A stretch of 10,095 nucleotides of DNA from Actinomycetota bacterium. Lineage in GTDB: Bacteria; Actinomycetota; Actinomycetes; JACCUZ01. The stretch covers positions 1 to 10,095 of the forward strand of contig JAVEDA010000013.1 of the NCBI GenBank assembly GCA_030841195.1, read 5' to 3'. Positions 1 to 6,704 of this stretch are shown here, in pieces. Positions within the stretch are counted from its first letter, which is position 1. Each line of letters begins with the position of its first letter. The position numbers were made by a program, and so were the translations under genes. Under the pieces are notes generated by a model, which was not told the origin of the DNA, searched no databases, and saw nothing but the letters and a program-made list of their open reading frames with translations.

Positions 1-377
1 ACGATCGGGTAGGCCTCGAACGACCGCCAGGCGTAGATGACCTCGTCGCCCTCGCCGGCGCTGGCCTGCACCAGCTGCTGCAGCACACCCACCGACCCGG
101 TGCCGGTGGCGACGTGCGACGCCGGGACCTCGAACCGCTCGGCGATCGCCGCGGTGAGCCCGGTCGCGAACATGTCGGGGTAGCGGTTGAACGACTCCGT
201 CTCGGCGCGCACGGTCGCCAGCACCGACGGCAACGGCGGGTACGGGTTCTCGTTGGACGAGAGCTTGTACGCCGGTCGGCCGGACTGGGCGGTGGCGGGG
301 CGGCCCGGCTTGTACGACGGGATGCCGTCGAGCGCGGAGCGCAGGCGAGGAGTGCTGTCGGGCCGGTCGGTGCTCAC
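1..377 (-). CDS. Histidinol-phosphate / aromatic aminotransferase, N-terminal part (partial)
   Basis: The visible 125 codons encode the N-terminus of a fold-type I, PLP-dependent aminotransferase of the HisC/Pat family, which transfers an amino group between glutamate and histidinol phosphate or an aromatic 2-oxo acid in the cytoplasm. Supporting sequence is YKLSSNENPYPPLP near residues 34-47, the typical N-terminal substrate-side segment, followed by FNRYPD and ATGTGSVGVLQQL, the phosphate/cofactor-binding stretch. The PLP lysine lies beyond the window edge, so the gene is cut and not broken. The start is GTG at 377-375. An AAGG at 388-385, overlapping the TAA of the upstream gene, is 7 bases away, and AGGGG abuts the GTG. 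The gene follows the RsiG-like gene by only 9 bases and in the same reading frame, so co-transcription and translational coupling are likely. Whether it is HisC proper or the aromatic enzyme Pat cannot be decided from this fragment. Confidence 0.9.
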   Translation of the reverse strand, partial: MSTDRPDSTPRLRSALDGIPSYKPGRPATAQSGRPAYKLSSNENPYPPLPSVLATVRAETESFNRYPDMFATGLTAAIAERFEVPASHVATGTGSVGVLQQLVQASAGEGDEVIYAWRSFEAYPI

Positions 378-386
378 CCCTGCACC

Positions 387-992
387 TTAGGGACGGCGCG
401 CGGTCCGCTCCACCGGCAGTGCCATCAGGCACTGCGTCGGGTCCTCGTGGTAGCGCGCGACCAGCTCGGCGGTGGCGCGGTCCAGCCGGCGGTGCAAGGC
501 CTCGCGATAGGACGACAGGACGCTCTCCGCGGAGGCCAGCTTGCCGAACAGCTCGGCCCGGGTCGCGTCGTCGCCCCGGTCCACGACGGTGGCCCAGAGG
601 TCAGGGAGGTGCGGCAGGATCGGCATGCCGCCGTCCGGGTGCAGGGTCAGGATGACCTGGCGGCCCTTGGTGCCCCGGACCTCGGTGAGGGTGTCGGTGA
701 GCGCCTGGCGGTCGCCGGGCTCGCTGTTGGCGCGCAGCAGGTCACGACGCGCCTGCAGCAGCCGGCGCCAGTACGAGGCCCGCAGCTCCTCGCCGAGCAG
801 CGTCCGCCGGTAGATGCGCAGCCGCTTGAGGTCCATGTGCGCGAGCTCCGCGCAGCGCTCCGGCGCAGCGGTGCGCGCACGGGACGTCGGGGCGCCGGCC
901 GAAGCCTGCGACCCGCCCGTCTCGGCCAGTTGTCCCACCATGGTCACGAGAACTGCATCGTCGTGAACCGCCGCCGCCTTGATCTCTCTCAC
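387..992 (-). CDS. rsiG: RsiG/AmfC-like c-di-GMP-binding anti-sigma factor
   Basis: The protein has 201 residues, like the RsiG family, often annotated as aerial mycelium formation protein (AmfC). In Streptomyces RsiG holds the sporulation sigma factor WhiG inactive when bound to cyclic di-GMP. The family signature E(X)3S(X)2R(X)3Q(X)3D occurs twice, once in each helix of the expected antiparallel coiled coil. The first copy is exact: E69, S73, R76, Q80, D84. The second is E156, S160, R163, H167, D171, with His in place of Gln. Between them lies a TLTEVRGTKGRQ and HPDGGMPILP linker. The first 45 residues look disordered. The start chosen is GTG at 992-990, since AGGGG abuts it and there is no better upstream start; an internal GTG or ATG near residues 16-18 is possible. 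It is probably co-transcribed with the methyltransferase upstream (45-base gap) and the aminotransferase downstream. Its sigma partner is not in this window, so the WhiG link is inferred from family knowledge. Confidence 0.82.
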   Translation of the reverse strand: MREIKAAAVHDDAVLVTMVGQLAETGGSQASAGAPTSRARTAAPERCAELAHMDLKRLRIYRRTLLGEELRASYWRRLLQARRDLLRANSEPGDRQALTDTLTEVRGTKGRQVILTLHPDGGMPILPHLPDLWATVVDRGDDATRAELFGKLASAESVLSSYREALHRRLDRATAELVARYHEDPTQCLMALPVERTARRP

Positions 993-1037
993 CCCTGCGG
1001 AGTAGACGCTCGGCCCCGTCCGCCGGGTGACTGCAGG

Positions 1038-1826
1038 TCAGCGGGTTGCGAGCACCTCGCCGTGCACGAGCACCAGCCACCCGTCCGGGTGCGCGCCCCA
1101 CTCCCGCCAGGCGTCGGCGATCCGGCCGAGGTCGGCATCGGTAGCGAGCCCTCGGTCCCGTGCCTGCACCGCGAAGTCGGACGCCGTGGCCCGAGCAGCC
1201 CAGCTCTGCGACCACCAGTCCCGGTCGGCCGGCGAGGCGAAGCACCAGACCGAGGCGCCGGCCGTCACGTCGGTGAACCCGGCGGCGTTTGCCCAAGCAA
1301 GCAACCGCCGGCCGGCGTCGGGCTCGGCCCCGTTGGACCGGGCGACCTGGTGGTAGAGGTCGAGCCACTCGTCCAGCCCAGGCAACCGGGGCCACCAGGT
1401 GAACGCGCCGTAGTCGGCGTCCCGGGCCGCAACCAAGCCGCCCGGGCGGGTGACCCGCCGCATCTCGGCAAGCGCCGCCACCGGGTCGGTGAGGTGCTGG
1501 AGCACCTGGTGCGCGTGGGTGACGTCGAACTCGCCGTCGGCGTGCTCGAGGGCATAGACATCCCCGAGCCGTACGTCGGCACCGGGCGCAGCAGTCCTGG
1601 CCTCCGCGAGCACGTCGGCCGAGCGGTCGATCGCGACCACCCGGCCCGGCGCCACGGCGGCCACCAGGTCAGCCGTGATGGTGCCGGGTCCGCAGCCGAC
1701 GTCGAGGAGACTGTCGCCCGGGTGCAGGTGCGGCAGCAGGTAACCGGCGGAGTTGGCGGCGGTCCGCCACCGGTGCGACCGCAGCACGCTGTCGTGGTGG
1801 CCGTGGGTGTAGACGTCCTCAGGCAT
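1038..1826 (-). CDS. Class I SAM-dependent methyltransferase
   Basis: A 262-residue cytoplasmic methyltransferase of the UbiE/MenG-like (Methyltransf_11/25) class. Motif I is LLDVGCGPG at residues 40-48. The acidic ribose-binding residue at the end of strand 2 is D67 in VVAIDRS. The adenine-contacting acid is D89 in LGDVYAL, and the post-motif segment is RRVTRPGG near 123-130. The C-terminal 100 residues are rich in Trp and probably form the substrate lid. The substrate cannot be predicted, as this fold covers quinones, small molecules and proteins. The ATG at 1826-1824 was chosen because it is the first start with coding character. There is no convincing Shine-Dalgarno, and a TACAGT element lies 9 bases upstream, so the message may have an extremely short leader. 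It is divergent from the PP2C phosphatase gene and heads the run methyltransferase, RsiG-like, aminotransferase. Confidence 0.88.
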   Translation of the reverse strand: MPEDVYTHGHHDSVLRSHRWRTAANSAGYLLPHLHPGDSLLDVGCGPGTITADLVAAVAPGRVVAIDRSADVLAEARTAAPGADVRLGDVYALEHADGEFDVTHAHQVLQHLTDPVAALAEMRRVTRPGGLVAARDADYGAFTWWPRLPGLDEWLDLYHQVARSNGAEPDAGRRLLAWANAAGFTDVTAGASVWCFASPADRDWWSQSWAARATASDFAVQARDRGLATDADLGRIADAWREWGAHPDGWLVLVHGEVLATR

Positions 1827-1835
1827 CAGTCATGG

Positions 1836-1841
1836 ACTGTA
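1836..1841 (-). promoter_or_regulatory. Possible -10 element of the methyltransferase gene
   Basis: TACAGT on the minus strand fits the actinobacterial TANNNT -10 pattern and lies 9 bases before the ATG, in the 51-base divergent gap. No clear -35 is present. This placement would give a leaderless or nearly leaderless transcript. Confidence 0.3.
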
Positions 1842-1866
1842 GGGGTCGATGGGTCACTGGCCGGGT

Positions 1867-1872
1867 TACCGT
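1867..1872 (+). promoter_or_regulatory. Possible -10 element of the PP2C phosphatase gene (leaderless)
   Basis: TACCGT lies 5 bases upstream of the GTG at 1878. There is no Shine-Dalgarno before that GTG. The spacing fits the actinobacterial arrangement in which transcription begins at the start codon. No recognisable -35 is seen. Confidence 0.35.
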
Positions 1873-1877
1873 TCAGC

Positions 1878-3080
1878 GTGATCGACGTCCGTGCCGTGAT
1901 GACCGGCCTGCGCCAGACGGATCCGCAGGACGTCCCGGACCTGCTGGAGCGCGTCGCCCGGCCGGTCGGCTCCGATGTCACGCTCTACCTGGTCGACTTC
2001 CAGCAGGTGGTGCTGCAGGCCATGCCCAGCGTCCTCGCCCCGAAGGTCGTGGCCGAGGAGAACGTCGCCACCAGCCTGGCCGGACGAGCCTTCACGACTG
2101 CCGCCCCTGTCACGGCCGAGCGGACCGACGGGGTCCGGGTCTGGGTGCCGGTGCACGAGCACTCGATGCGCACCGGCGTCCTCGCCGTCACTGTCCCCGT
2201 GGCGGACGAAGGGACCATCGCGCACTGCGCCGCTCTCGGTGACCTGGCGGGCCTCCTGGTCGGCGGGGCCAGTCGCTACACCGACCTGATGCACGTGCGC
2301 CGCCGGGGGAGGGGCATGTCACTGGCGGCGTCCATGCAATGGGACCTGTTGCCGCCGCTGACCCTGCGGTCGGCCCAGTCCGTGGTGACGGGTCTGCTGG
2401 AACCGGCGTACGAGGTGGCGGGTGACGCGTTCGACTACGCCCTCAACGGGGACCGGCTGGACGTGGGCCTGTTCGACGGGATGGGCCACGGCATCGGCTC
2501 CAGCATGTTGACCAACCTGGCGGTGGGCGCCTACCGGCACGCCCGCCGGGACGGGCAGGACGTGCCCGCGATGCACCGGGCGGTCGACGAGGCGGTGGCC
2601 GAGCAGTACGACGGCGACGCGTTCGTGACCGGGGTCTTCGCGCGGCTGCAGCTCGACACCGGCGCGCTGACGTGGACCAACGCGGGACACCCGGTGCCGC
2701 TGCTGCTGCGGCACCGGCGGGTCGTGGGCCCGTTGCCGTGCGAGCCGTCGCCGCCGTTCGGGTTGGCGGGGGTCGTGCCACCGGTGCAGGTCGAGGCGCT
2801 GGAGCCCGGTGACACCGTGCTGCTCTACACCGACGGCGTCACCGACGCGCGTACGTCGGGTGGCGGCGAGCTCGGACTGGAGCGGCTGGTCGACCTGCTC
2901 GAGCGGGAGGCGGCGGCCGAGACCCCGCCGGAGGAGACGTTGCGCCGGCTGATCCGCAGCACCCTGGAGTTCCAGGGCGGCGAGCTACGCGACGACGCGA
3001 CCCTGGTGCTGCTGCAGTGGTCCGGTCCGGTTGCGCCGAGGGAGCCGGTCGAGTTGCCGCAGCAGAGCGGGTCCGGCTGA
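1878..3080 (+). CDS. PP2C-type (SpoIIE family) serine/threonine phosphatase with GAF-like N-terminus
   Basis: A 400-residue protein whose residues about 150-372 form a SpoIIE-type PP2C phosphatase domain. The manganese-binding acids are in place: VAGDAFDY at 170-177, LFDGMGHG at 188-195, YTDGVTDAR at 307-315 and RDDATLV at 361-367; TNAGHP at 258-262 is also typical. Such enzymes usually dephosphorylate anti-sigma-factor antagonists and so release stress or developmental sigma factors. Residues about 10-130 (LYLVDFQQVVLQ, then VRVWVPVHEH and GVLAVTVP) resemble a degenerate GAF-like sensor. There are no membrane segments, so it is cytosolic. No STAS antagonist or anti-sigma kinase gene is adjacent, so the target is unknown. 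GTG at 1878 was chosen because the open frame upstream runs antisense to three real genes and because the methyltransferase start at 1826 limits it; ATG at 1899 is an alternative. Its stop is one base from the convergent lipoprotein gene's stop. Confidence 0.9.
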   Translation: MIDVRAVMTGLRQTDPQDVPDLLERVARPVGSDVTLYLVDFQQVVLQAMPSVLAPKVVAEENVATSLAGRAFTTAAPVTAERTDGVRVWVPVHEHSMRTGVLAVTVPVADEGTIAHCAALGDLAGLLVGGASRYTDLMHVRRRGRGMSLAASMQWDLLPPLTLRSAQSVVTGLLEPAYEVAGDAFDYALNGDRLDVGLFDGMGHGIGSSMLTNLAVGAYRHARRDGQDVPAMHRAVDEAVAEQYDGDAFVTGVFARLQLDTGALTWTNAGHPVPLLLRHRRVVGPLPCEPSPPFGLAGVVPPVQVEALEPGDTVLLYTDGVTDARTSGGGELGLERLVDLLEREAAAETPPEETLRRLIRSTLEFQGGELRDDATLVLLQWSGPVAPREPVELPQQSGSG

Positions 3081-3081
3081 C

Positions 3082-4116
3082 TCAGCTCGCCTCCATGGCC
3101 GCGACGATCGCGTCGGTGGCGGCGGGTGCGACGAGGACGCCGAGGTGGTCGGCGTCGGGCACCTCGACCAGGTGAGTGTCGACGCCTGTGGCGCGCAGAG
3201 CCTTCGCGAAGTCCCGGGCCACCGCGGGGGCAACGGTCGTGTCCCCGGTGCCGTGGACGACGGTGACAGGGACCTGGTTCTGCGTCTTCGTCGCTAGGGC
3301 GAACGGGTCGGACTGAGCCCATCGCTGCGGGCGCTGGGCCCGGCTGCCGTCGAAGAATCCGCGCAGGAACTCCTGCCGGCCGGGTCCCCGCTCTGTGAGG
3401 TCGACGGCACCAGCGAGGGTGACCAGGGCGTCCGGCCGCAGCGAGCCGCTGGTGGGGTTGCAGGTGCCGGGGGCCGGCGTGACCTCGGCCGGTGACAGGG
3501 CGACCACCGCGCTCGCCCAGCCGCCGAGCGAGTGGCCGACCAGGACCACCAAGTCCGGGTCGCCGCCGTAGTCCGGCCCGATGGCGCGAGCCACGCCGAC
3601 CGCGCACGCGATGTCCTGGAACGACGTCGGCCAGCCGCCGCCCTGGTCCGCGTCCTGCCGCCACACGGGGTTGATGACCACGGCGTCGTGCACGGCGACG
3701 GGGAACCCGGCGTCCATGACGTAGCCCTGGTTGGTCAACGGGTTGGGCCCGCCGGAGACGAGCAACACGATCGGTCGGGTGCCCGGCGCTGTCGGCGCGA
3801 GCACGTCCATCGTGAGCTGACAGGTGGTGCCGACGTCGTCGCAGGCGACCTCGGGTGTGAACGGCACTCCCGTCCAGCTCGCCAGCTCGGCCGTCGAGCA
3901 GACGTCGCCGCGGCAGGTGTCGACCGGGAGCACCTCGTCCGGCGCTGGTGTGCCACTGCTGCCGGCCGGGCTAGGCGTCGTGGTCGGCGACGCAGTGCTG
4001 CTCTCGTTCGCGGCCGGACTAGATGTGGCGTCGGTCGATCCGCCGCTGCAGGCGGCCAGGGAGGCGCTCGCCAGGACGCCCACGAGCATGCAGGCGACTC
4101 TGCGGCGGCAAGTCAT
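3082..4116 (-). CDS. Secreted alpha/beta-hydrolase lipoprotein
   Basis: A 344-residue exported protein. An RRR-containing N-region and hydrophobic core lead to the lipobox LAAC with the lipidated Cys at residue 23, so it should be anchored to the outer face of the membrane. Residues 24-60 form a Ser/Thr/Pro/Ala-rich linker typical of surface lipoproteins. The rest is an alpha/beta hydrolase: nucleophile elbow GHSLGG with S196, a probable acid D292 in HGTGDTTV, and H324 in DADHLG. VSGGPN at 120-125 may contribute the oxyanion hole. Four Cys between 68 and 99, plus C171 and C219, may form disulfides. The substrate is unknown; an esterase or lipase-like role is the safe call. ATG at 4116 was taken because the signal peptide begins there directly. 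It follows dnaB by 62 bases on the same strand and could be partly co-transcribed with it, though functionally unrelated. Confidence 0.87.
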   Translation of the reverse strand: MTCRRRVACMLVGVLASASLAACSGGSTDATSSPAANESSTASPTTTPSPAGSSGTPAPDEVLPVDTCRGDVCSTAELASWTGVPFTPEVACDDVGTTCQLTMDVLAPTAPGTRPIVLLVSGGPNPLTNQGYVMDAGFPVAVHDAVVINPVWRQDADQGGGWPTSFQDIACAVGVARAIGPDYGGDPDLVVLVGHSLGGWASAVVALSPAEVTPAPGTCNPTSGSLRPDALVTLAGAVDLTERGPGRQEFLRGFFDGSRAQRPQRWAQSDPFALATKTQNQVPVTVVHGTGDTTVAPAVARDFAKALRATGVDTHLVEVPDADHLGVLVAPAATDAIVAAMEAS

Positions 4117-4178
4117 GCCCTGATCAGACCACGGTCACGGTCGCGCGATAGCAACAATCTGGCGGCAGTTCGGCGTCG

Positions 4179-6434
4179 TCAGCTCTGCGCCATGTCGACG
4201 AAGCGGGAGTAGTGCCCCTGGAACGCGACGGTGATGGTGGCGGTCGGCCCGTTGCGGTGCTTGGCCACGATGAAGTCCGCCTCGCCGGCCCTCGGAGACT
4301 CCCGCTCGTAGAGCTCCTCGCGGTGCAGCAGCACCACCATGTCCGCATCCTGCTCGATGCTCCCACTTTCGCGAAGGTCGGACATCTGCGGCTTCTTGTC
4401 GGTGCGCTGCTCGGAACCACGGTTGAGCTGCGAGATGGCGATGACCGGCACCTCGAGCTCCTTGGCCAGCAGCTTGATGGCCCGGGAGAACTCGGAGACC
4501 TCCTGCTGGCGGCTCTCGACCCGCTTGCCGCTGGACATCAGCTGCAGGTAGTCGATGATCACGAGCTTGAGGTCGTGCCGCTGCTTCAACCGACGGCACT
4601 TGGCCCGGATCTCCATCATCGACATGTTCGGGGAGTCGTCGATGAACAGCGGGGCGTTGGAGACCTCGCCCATCCGCCGGGCCAGCCGGGTCCAGTCGTC
4701 GTCGGTCAGCCGCCCGGTGCGCATGTGGTGCAGCGGCACCCTCGCCTCGGCCGACAGCAGTCGCATGGTGATCTCGTTGCGACTCATCTCCAGCGAGAAG
4801 ATGCAGGTCGCCATGTTGTTCTTGATGGCCGACGACCGGGCGATGTCCAGACCCAGCGTCGAGTTGTGGGTCGGCACCATCGAGCGGCCGGCCAGGTAGA
4901 GGTGGTCGGCGTTGTCGACCTCGACGCAGCGCACCGGGACGCTCGGCACCCGACGTACGTCGACGATGACCCGGCTCGCGTCGTCCTCGCGCTGGCCCCG
5001 CAGCTCCTTGTGCGCCAGCCGCTTGCTCTCGACCCGGAACACGTCGTCGTCGGCGCAGAACGACAGCGCCGTGGTCTCGGTGGAAACGGTCGCCGAGCAC
5101 TGGTAGCCGAGACCCACCACGAGGTCGTGCAGGTCTGCGGCCAAGTTGGACGGCAGCATCGGCAGCCGGATGCAGCCGCGCGCGGAGACCGAGCCGGCCC
5201 GGTCCAGCACCCCGGCCAGCAGGTCGCGACGCCGGCCCTCCGAACCGCGCAGCAGCGCGATCGGCAGTCGATCGCCGGCCCGGTGCAGCTGCTCGGCGTC
5301 CGGTGACATCGCCGTCGGCACGCCGCCGACCCGCATCACGAGCTCTTCGTCGGCCGCGGCCGTCGACCAGGGCTCGACTGCCGCTGCACCCCAGGCATAG
5401 GCGTCGACAGCCACCTCGGCGTCGGCGAGCTGCAGGGGAGTCGTGGTGCGGACCCGGTGGTTGGGCCGCAGCTCGTGACCGGCGCCGGCCCAGAGCGTCG
5501 CAGCGATCTGGCGGGTGGTCCGGACGGCTGCTCCGGCCACCGCCGTCTCGGTCCGCCAGCCGTGCTCGGCGTCGGCCACGATGACGGTGCCGTCCGCGAA
5601 CTCGACCTCGAAGCAGGGCCGGCCGGTCATGACCTCGGTGGCTGCCACCACCGTCGTCGGGCGGCCGTCGGCCCCCATCAGCCCGTCGCCGACGGCGACC
5701 TCGGCCATCGTCGTCCAGCCCGTGGGCGTGACAAGGGCGGTGTCCAGCGCGAGCGCCTTTCCGACTGCCGGTCGCGCGGCCAGGACGATCATCTGGCCCG
5801 GGTGCAGCCCGTTGGTCAGCTCGTCGAAGTCGGCGAACCCGGTGGGCACCCCGACCATCTCGCCGCCGCGGGAGCCGATCGCCTCGATCTCGTCGAGCGC
5901 GCCCTCCATGATCGCGGACAGCGGCAGGTAGTCCTCGGAGGTACGCCGGTCGGTGACGTTGTAGACCTCGACCTGGGCGGCGTCGACGATGTCGTCGGCG
6001 TCGCCGTCACCGGTGTAGCCGAGCTGGACGATCTTGGTGCCGGCCTCGATCAGCCGCCGCAGGATCGCGGTCTCGCGCACGATCCGCGCGTAGTAGCCCG
6101 CGTTCGCGGCCGTGGGCACCGACTGAAGCAGGGTGTGGATGTAGGGCGCGCCGCCGACCCGGCCCAGCTCGCCCCGCTTCTGCAGCTCGGCCGAGACCGT
6201 CACCGCGTCGGCCGGCTCGCCCCGGCCGTACAGGTCGAGCACGGCCTCGTAGACCAGCTCGTGCGCCGGCCGGTAGAAGTCGTGCCCGCGGACGACCTCG
6301 ACGACGTCGGCGATCGCGTCCTTGGACAGCAGCATGCCGCCCAGGACCGACTGCTCGGCCGCGAGGTCCTGCGGCGGCGTCCGGCCCAGCTCGCCCGTCG
6401 ACGGGACGCTGCTGGGGAACTCCGTCACACTCAC
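4179..6434 (-). CDS. dnaB: Replicative DNA helicase DnaB, interrupted by an intein
   Basis: DnaB is the hexameric ATP-driven helicase that opens the replication fork. The 751-residue precursor holds the N-terminal domain (from PPQDLAAEQSVLGGML, through YIHTLLQSVPTAAN), the linker helix, and the RecA-like motor. Walker A reads ARPAVGK then, after the intein, STLGLD. Walker B is LVIIDYLQL, followed by AISQLNRGSE. Removing the 298-residue intein gives about 453 residues, the normal DnaB size. The start is GTG at 6434-6432: GAGGAG at 6449-6444 lies 9 bases before it, whereas the longer GTG at 6500 would add 22 unconserved residues and has no such site. Splicing is required for a working ATPase, because the insertion splits the P-loop. 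The gene lies 62 bases upstream of the lipoprotein gene and is divergent from the MATE gene across a region rich in DnaA-box-like motifs. Confidence 0.96.
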   Translation of the reverse strand: MSVTEFPSSVPSTGELGRTPPQDLAAEQSVLGGMLLSKDAIADVVEVVRGHDFYRPAHELVYEAVLDLYGRGEPADAVTVSAELQKRGELGRVGGAPYIHTLLQSVPTAANAGYYARIVRETAILRRLIEAGTKIVQLGYTGDGDADDIVDAAQVEVYNVTDRRTSEDYLPLSAIMEGALDEIEAIGSRGGEMVGVPTGFADFDELTNGLHPGQMIVLAARPAVGKALALDTALVTPTGWTTMAEVAVGDGLMGADGRPTTVVAATEVMTGRPCFEVEFADGTVIVADAEHGWRTETAVAGAAVRTTRQIAATLWAGAGHELRPNHRVRTTTPLQLADAEVAVDAYAWGAAAVEPWSTAAADEELVMRVGGVPTAMSPDAEQLHRAGDRLPIALLRGSEGRRRDLLAGVLDRAGSVSARGCIRLPMLPSNLAADLHDLVVGLGYQCSATVSTETTALSFCADDDVFRVESKRLAHKELRGQREDDASRVIVDVRRVPSVPVRCVEVDNADHLYLAGRSMVPTHNSTLGLDIARSSAIKNNMATCIFSLEMSRNEITMRLLSAEARVPLHHMRTGRLTDDDWTRLARRMGEVSNAPLFIDDSPNMSMMEIRAKCRRLKQRHDLKLVIIDYLQLMSSGKRVESRQQEVSEFSRAIKLLAKELEVPVIAISQLNRGSEQRTDKKPQMSDLRESGSIEQDADMVVLLHREELYERESPRAGEADFIVAKHRNGPTATITVAFQGHYSRFVDMAQS
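4863..5756 (-). mobile_element. Class 3 intein in the DnaB P-loop with degenerate homing-endonuclease domain
   Basis: A 298-residue in-frame insertion sits between Lys and Ser of the DnaB GKS motif. It begins with Ala (ALALDTALVTPTGW) rather than the usual Cys or Ser and ends in THN followed by Ser +1. It shows the class 3 triad: Trp67 in the block B segment AEHGW, Cys277 in block F (VRCVEVD, followed by DHLYLAG), and Thr296 in block G (VPTHN). In class 3 inteins the block F Cys attacks the upstream splice junction directly. H65, H297 and N298 are the other expected catalytic residues. Between the splicing halves lies a LAGLIDADG-type remnant: SEGRRRDLLAGVLDRAG at 172-188 and a first helix near DAYAWGAAA at 118-126. 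Boundaries were fixed by rejoining the helicase motif. GC content and codon use look like those of the host gene. Confidence 0.93.
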
Positions 6435-6443
6435 AGCCGCACA

Positions 6444-6449
6444 CTCCTC
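6444..6449 (-). promoter_or_regulatory. Ribosome binding site deciding the dnaB start
   Basis: GAGGAG on the minus strand lies 9 bases upstream of GTG 6434. It is the strongest Shine-Dalgarno in this region and argues against the longer start at 6500. Confidence 0.7.
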
Positions 6450-6483
6450 TCGGGCCCCGGTGGACCTGCTCGCGGCCATCAAC

Positions 6484-6496
6484 CCACGGACCGTGG
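6484..6496. promoter_or_regulatory. Perfect 13-bp palindrome upstream of dnaB
   Basis: CCACGG-A-CCGTGG has perfect 6-bp arms around a single central base, 50 bases upstream of the chosen dnaB start and overlapping a DnaA-box-like GTGGACA. It could be an operator in the dnaB leader. It may also be chance in GC-rich DNA. Confidence 0.35.
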
Positions 6497-6521
6497 ACAC
6501 AACCTCTCGCAGGACGGCGTG

Positions 6522-6527
6522 ACGGTA
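6522..6527 (-). promoter_or_regulatory. Possible -10 element of dnaB
   Basis: TACCGT on the minus strand, with TCGGAC (6550-6545) 17 bases upstream as a weak -35. It would give a leader of roughly 80 bases ending in the GAGGAG site. The evidence is motif similarity only. Confidence 0.28.
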
Positions 6528-6622
6528 CGGGCCTGGGCGGAACTGTCCGAATCGGCCTGTGGACTACCTGTGGACGAACAGGTCAGAAGGTGGGGATCCC
6601 GGGCTGAAGTCCGTGGTTCCCC

Positions 6623-6631
6623 TGTGGACAA
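6623..6631 (-). promoter_or_regulatory. Consensus DnaA box (TTGTCCACA on the minus strand)
   Basis: Exact match to the high-GC actinobacterial DnaA box, at the centre of the dnaB-MATE intergenic region and surrounded by weaker copies. Confidence 0.65.
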
Positions 6632-6704
6632 GCCTGTGCACGACCCGCCCGGGCGACCGCTGCCCAGGCCCGTCGCGTGCACCGTTCCTGTCCACCCCCT
6701 GTGG

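Noticed and set aside
114..1877. Long plus-strand open frame running without stop into the PP2C phosphatase gene
   Set aside because: It is antisense to the aminotransferase, rsiG and methyltransferase genes. It arises from high GC, its composition is Arg/Gly/Pro-rich and repetitive, and it has no recognisable domain before residue GTG 1878.
4212..5306. Plus-strand open frame antisense to dnaB
   Set aside because: Low-complexity His/Arg/Val-rich shadow of the dnaB codons, with no Shine-Dalgarno or family similarity.
6435..6500. Longer dnaB start at GTG 6500 (22 extra residues)
   Set aside because: It has no Shine-Dalgarno and lies over a palindrome and a DnaA-box-like site. GTG 6434 has GAGGAG at ideal spacing.
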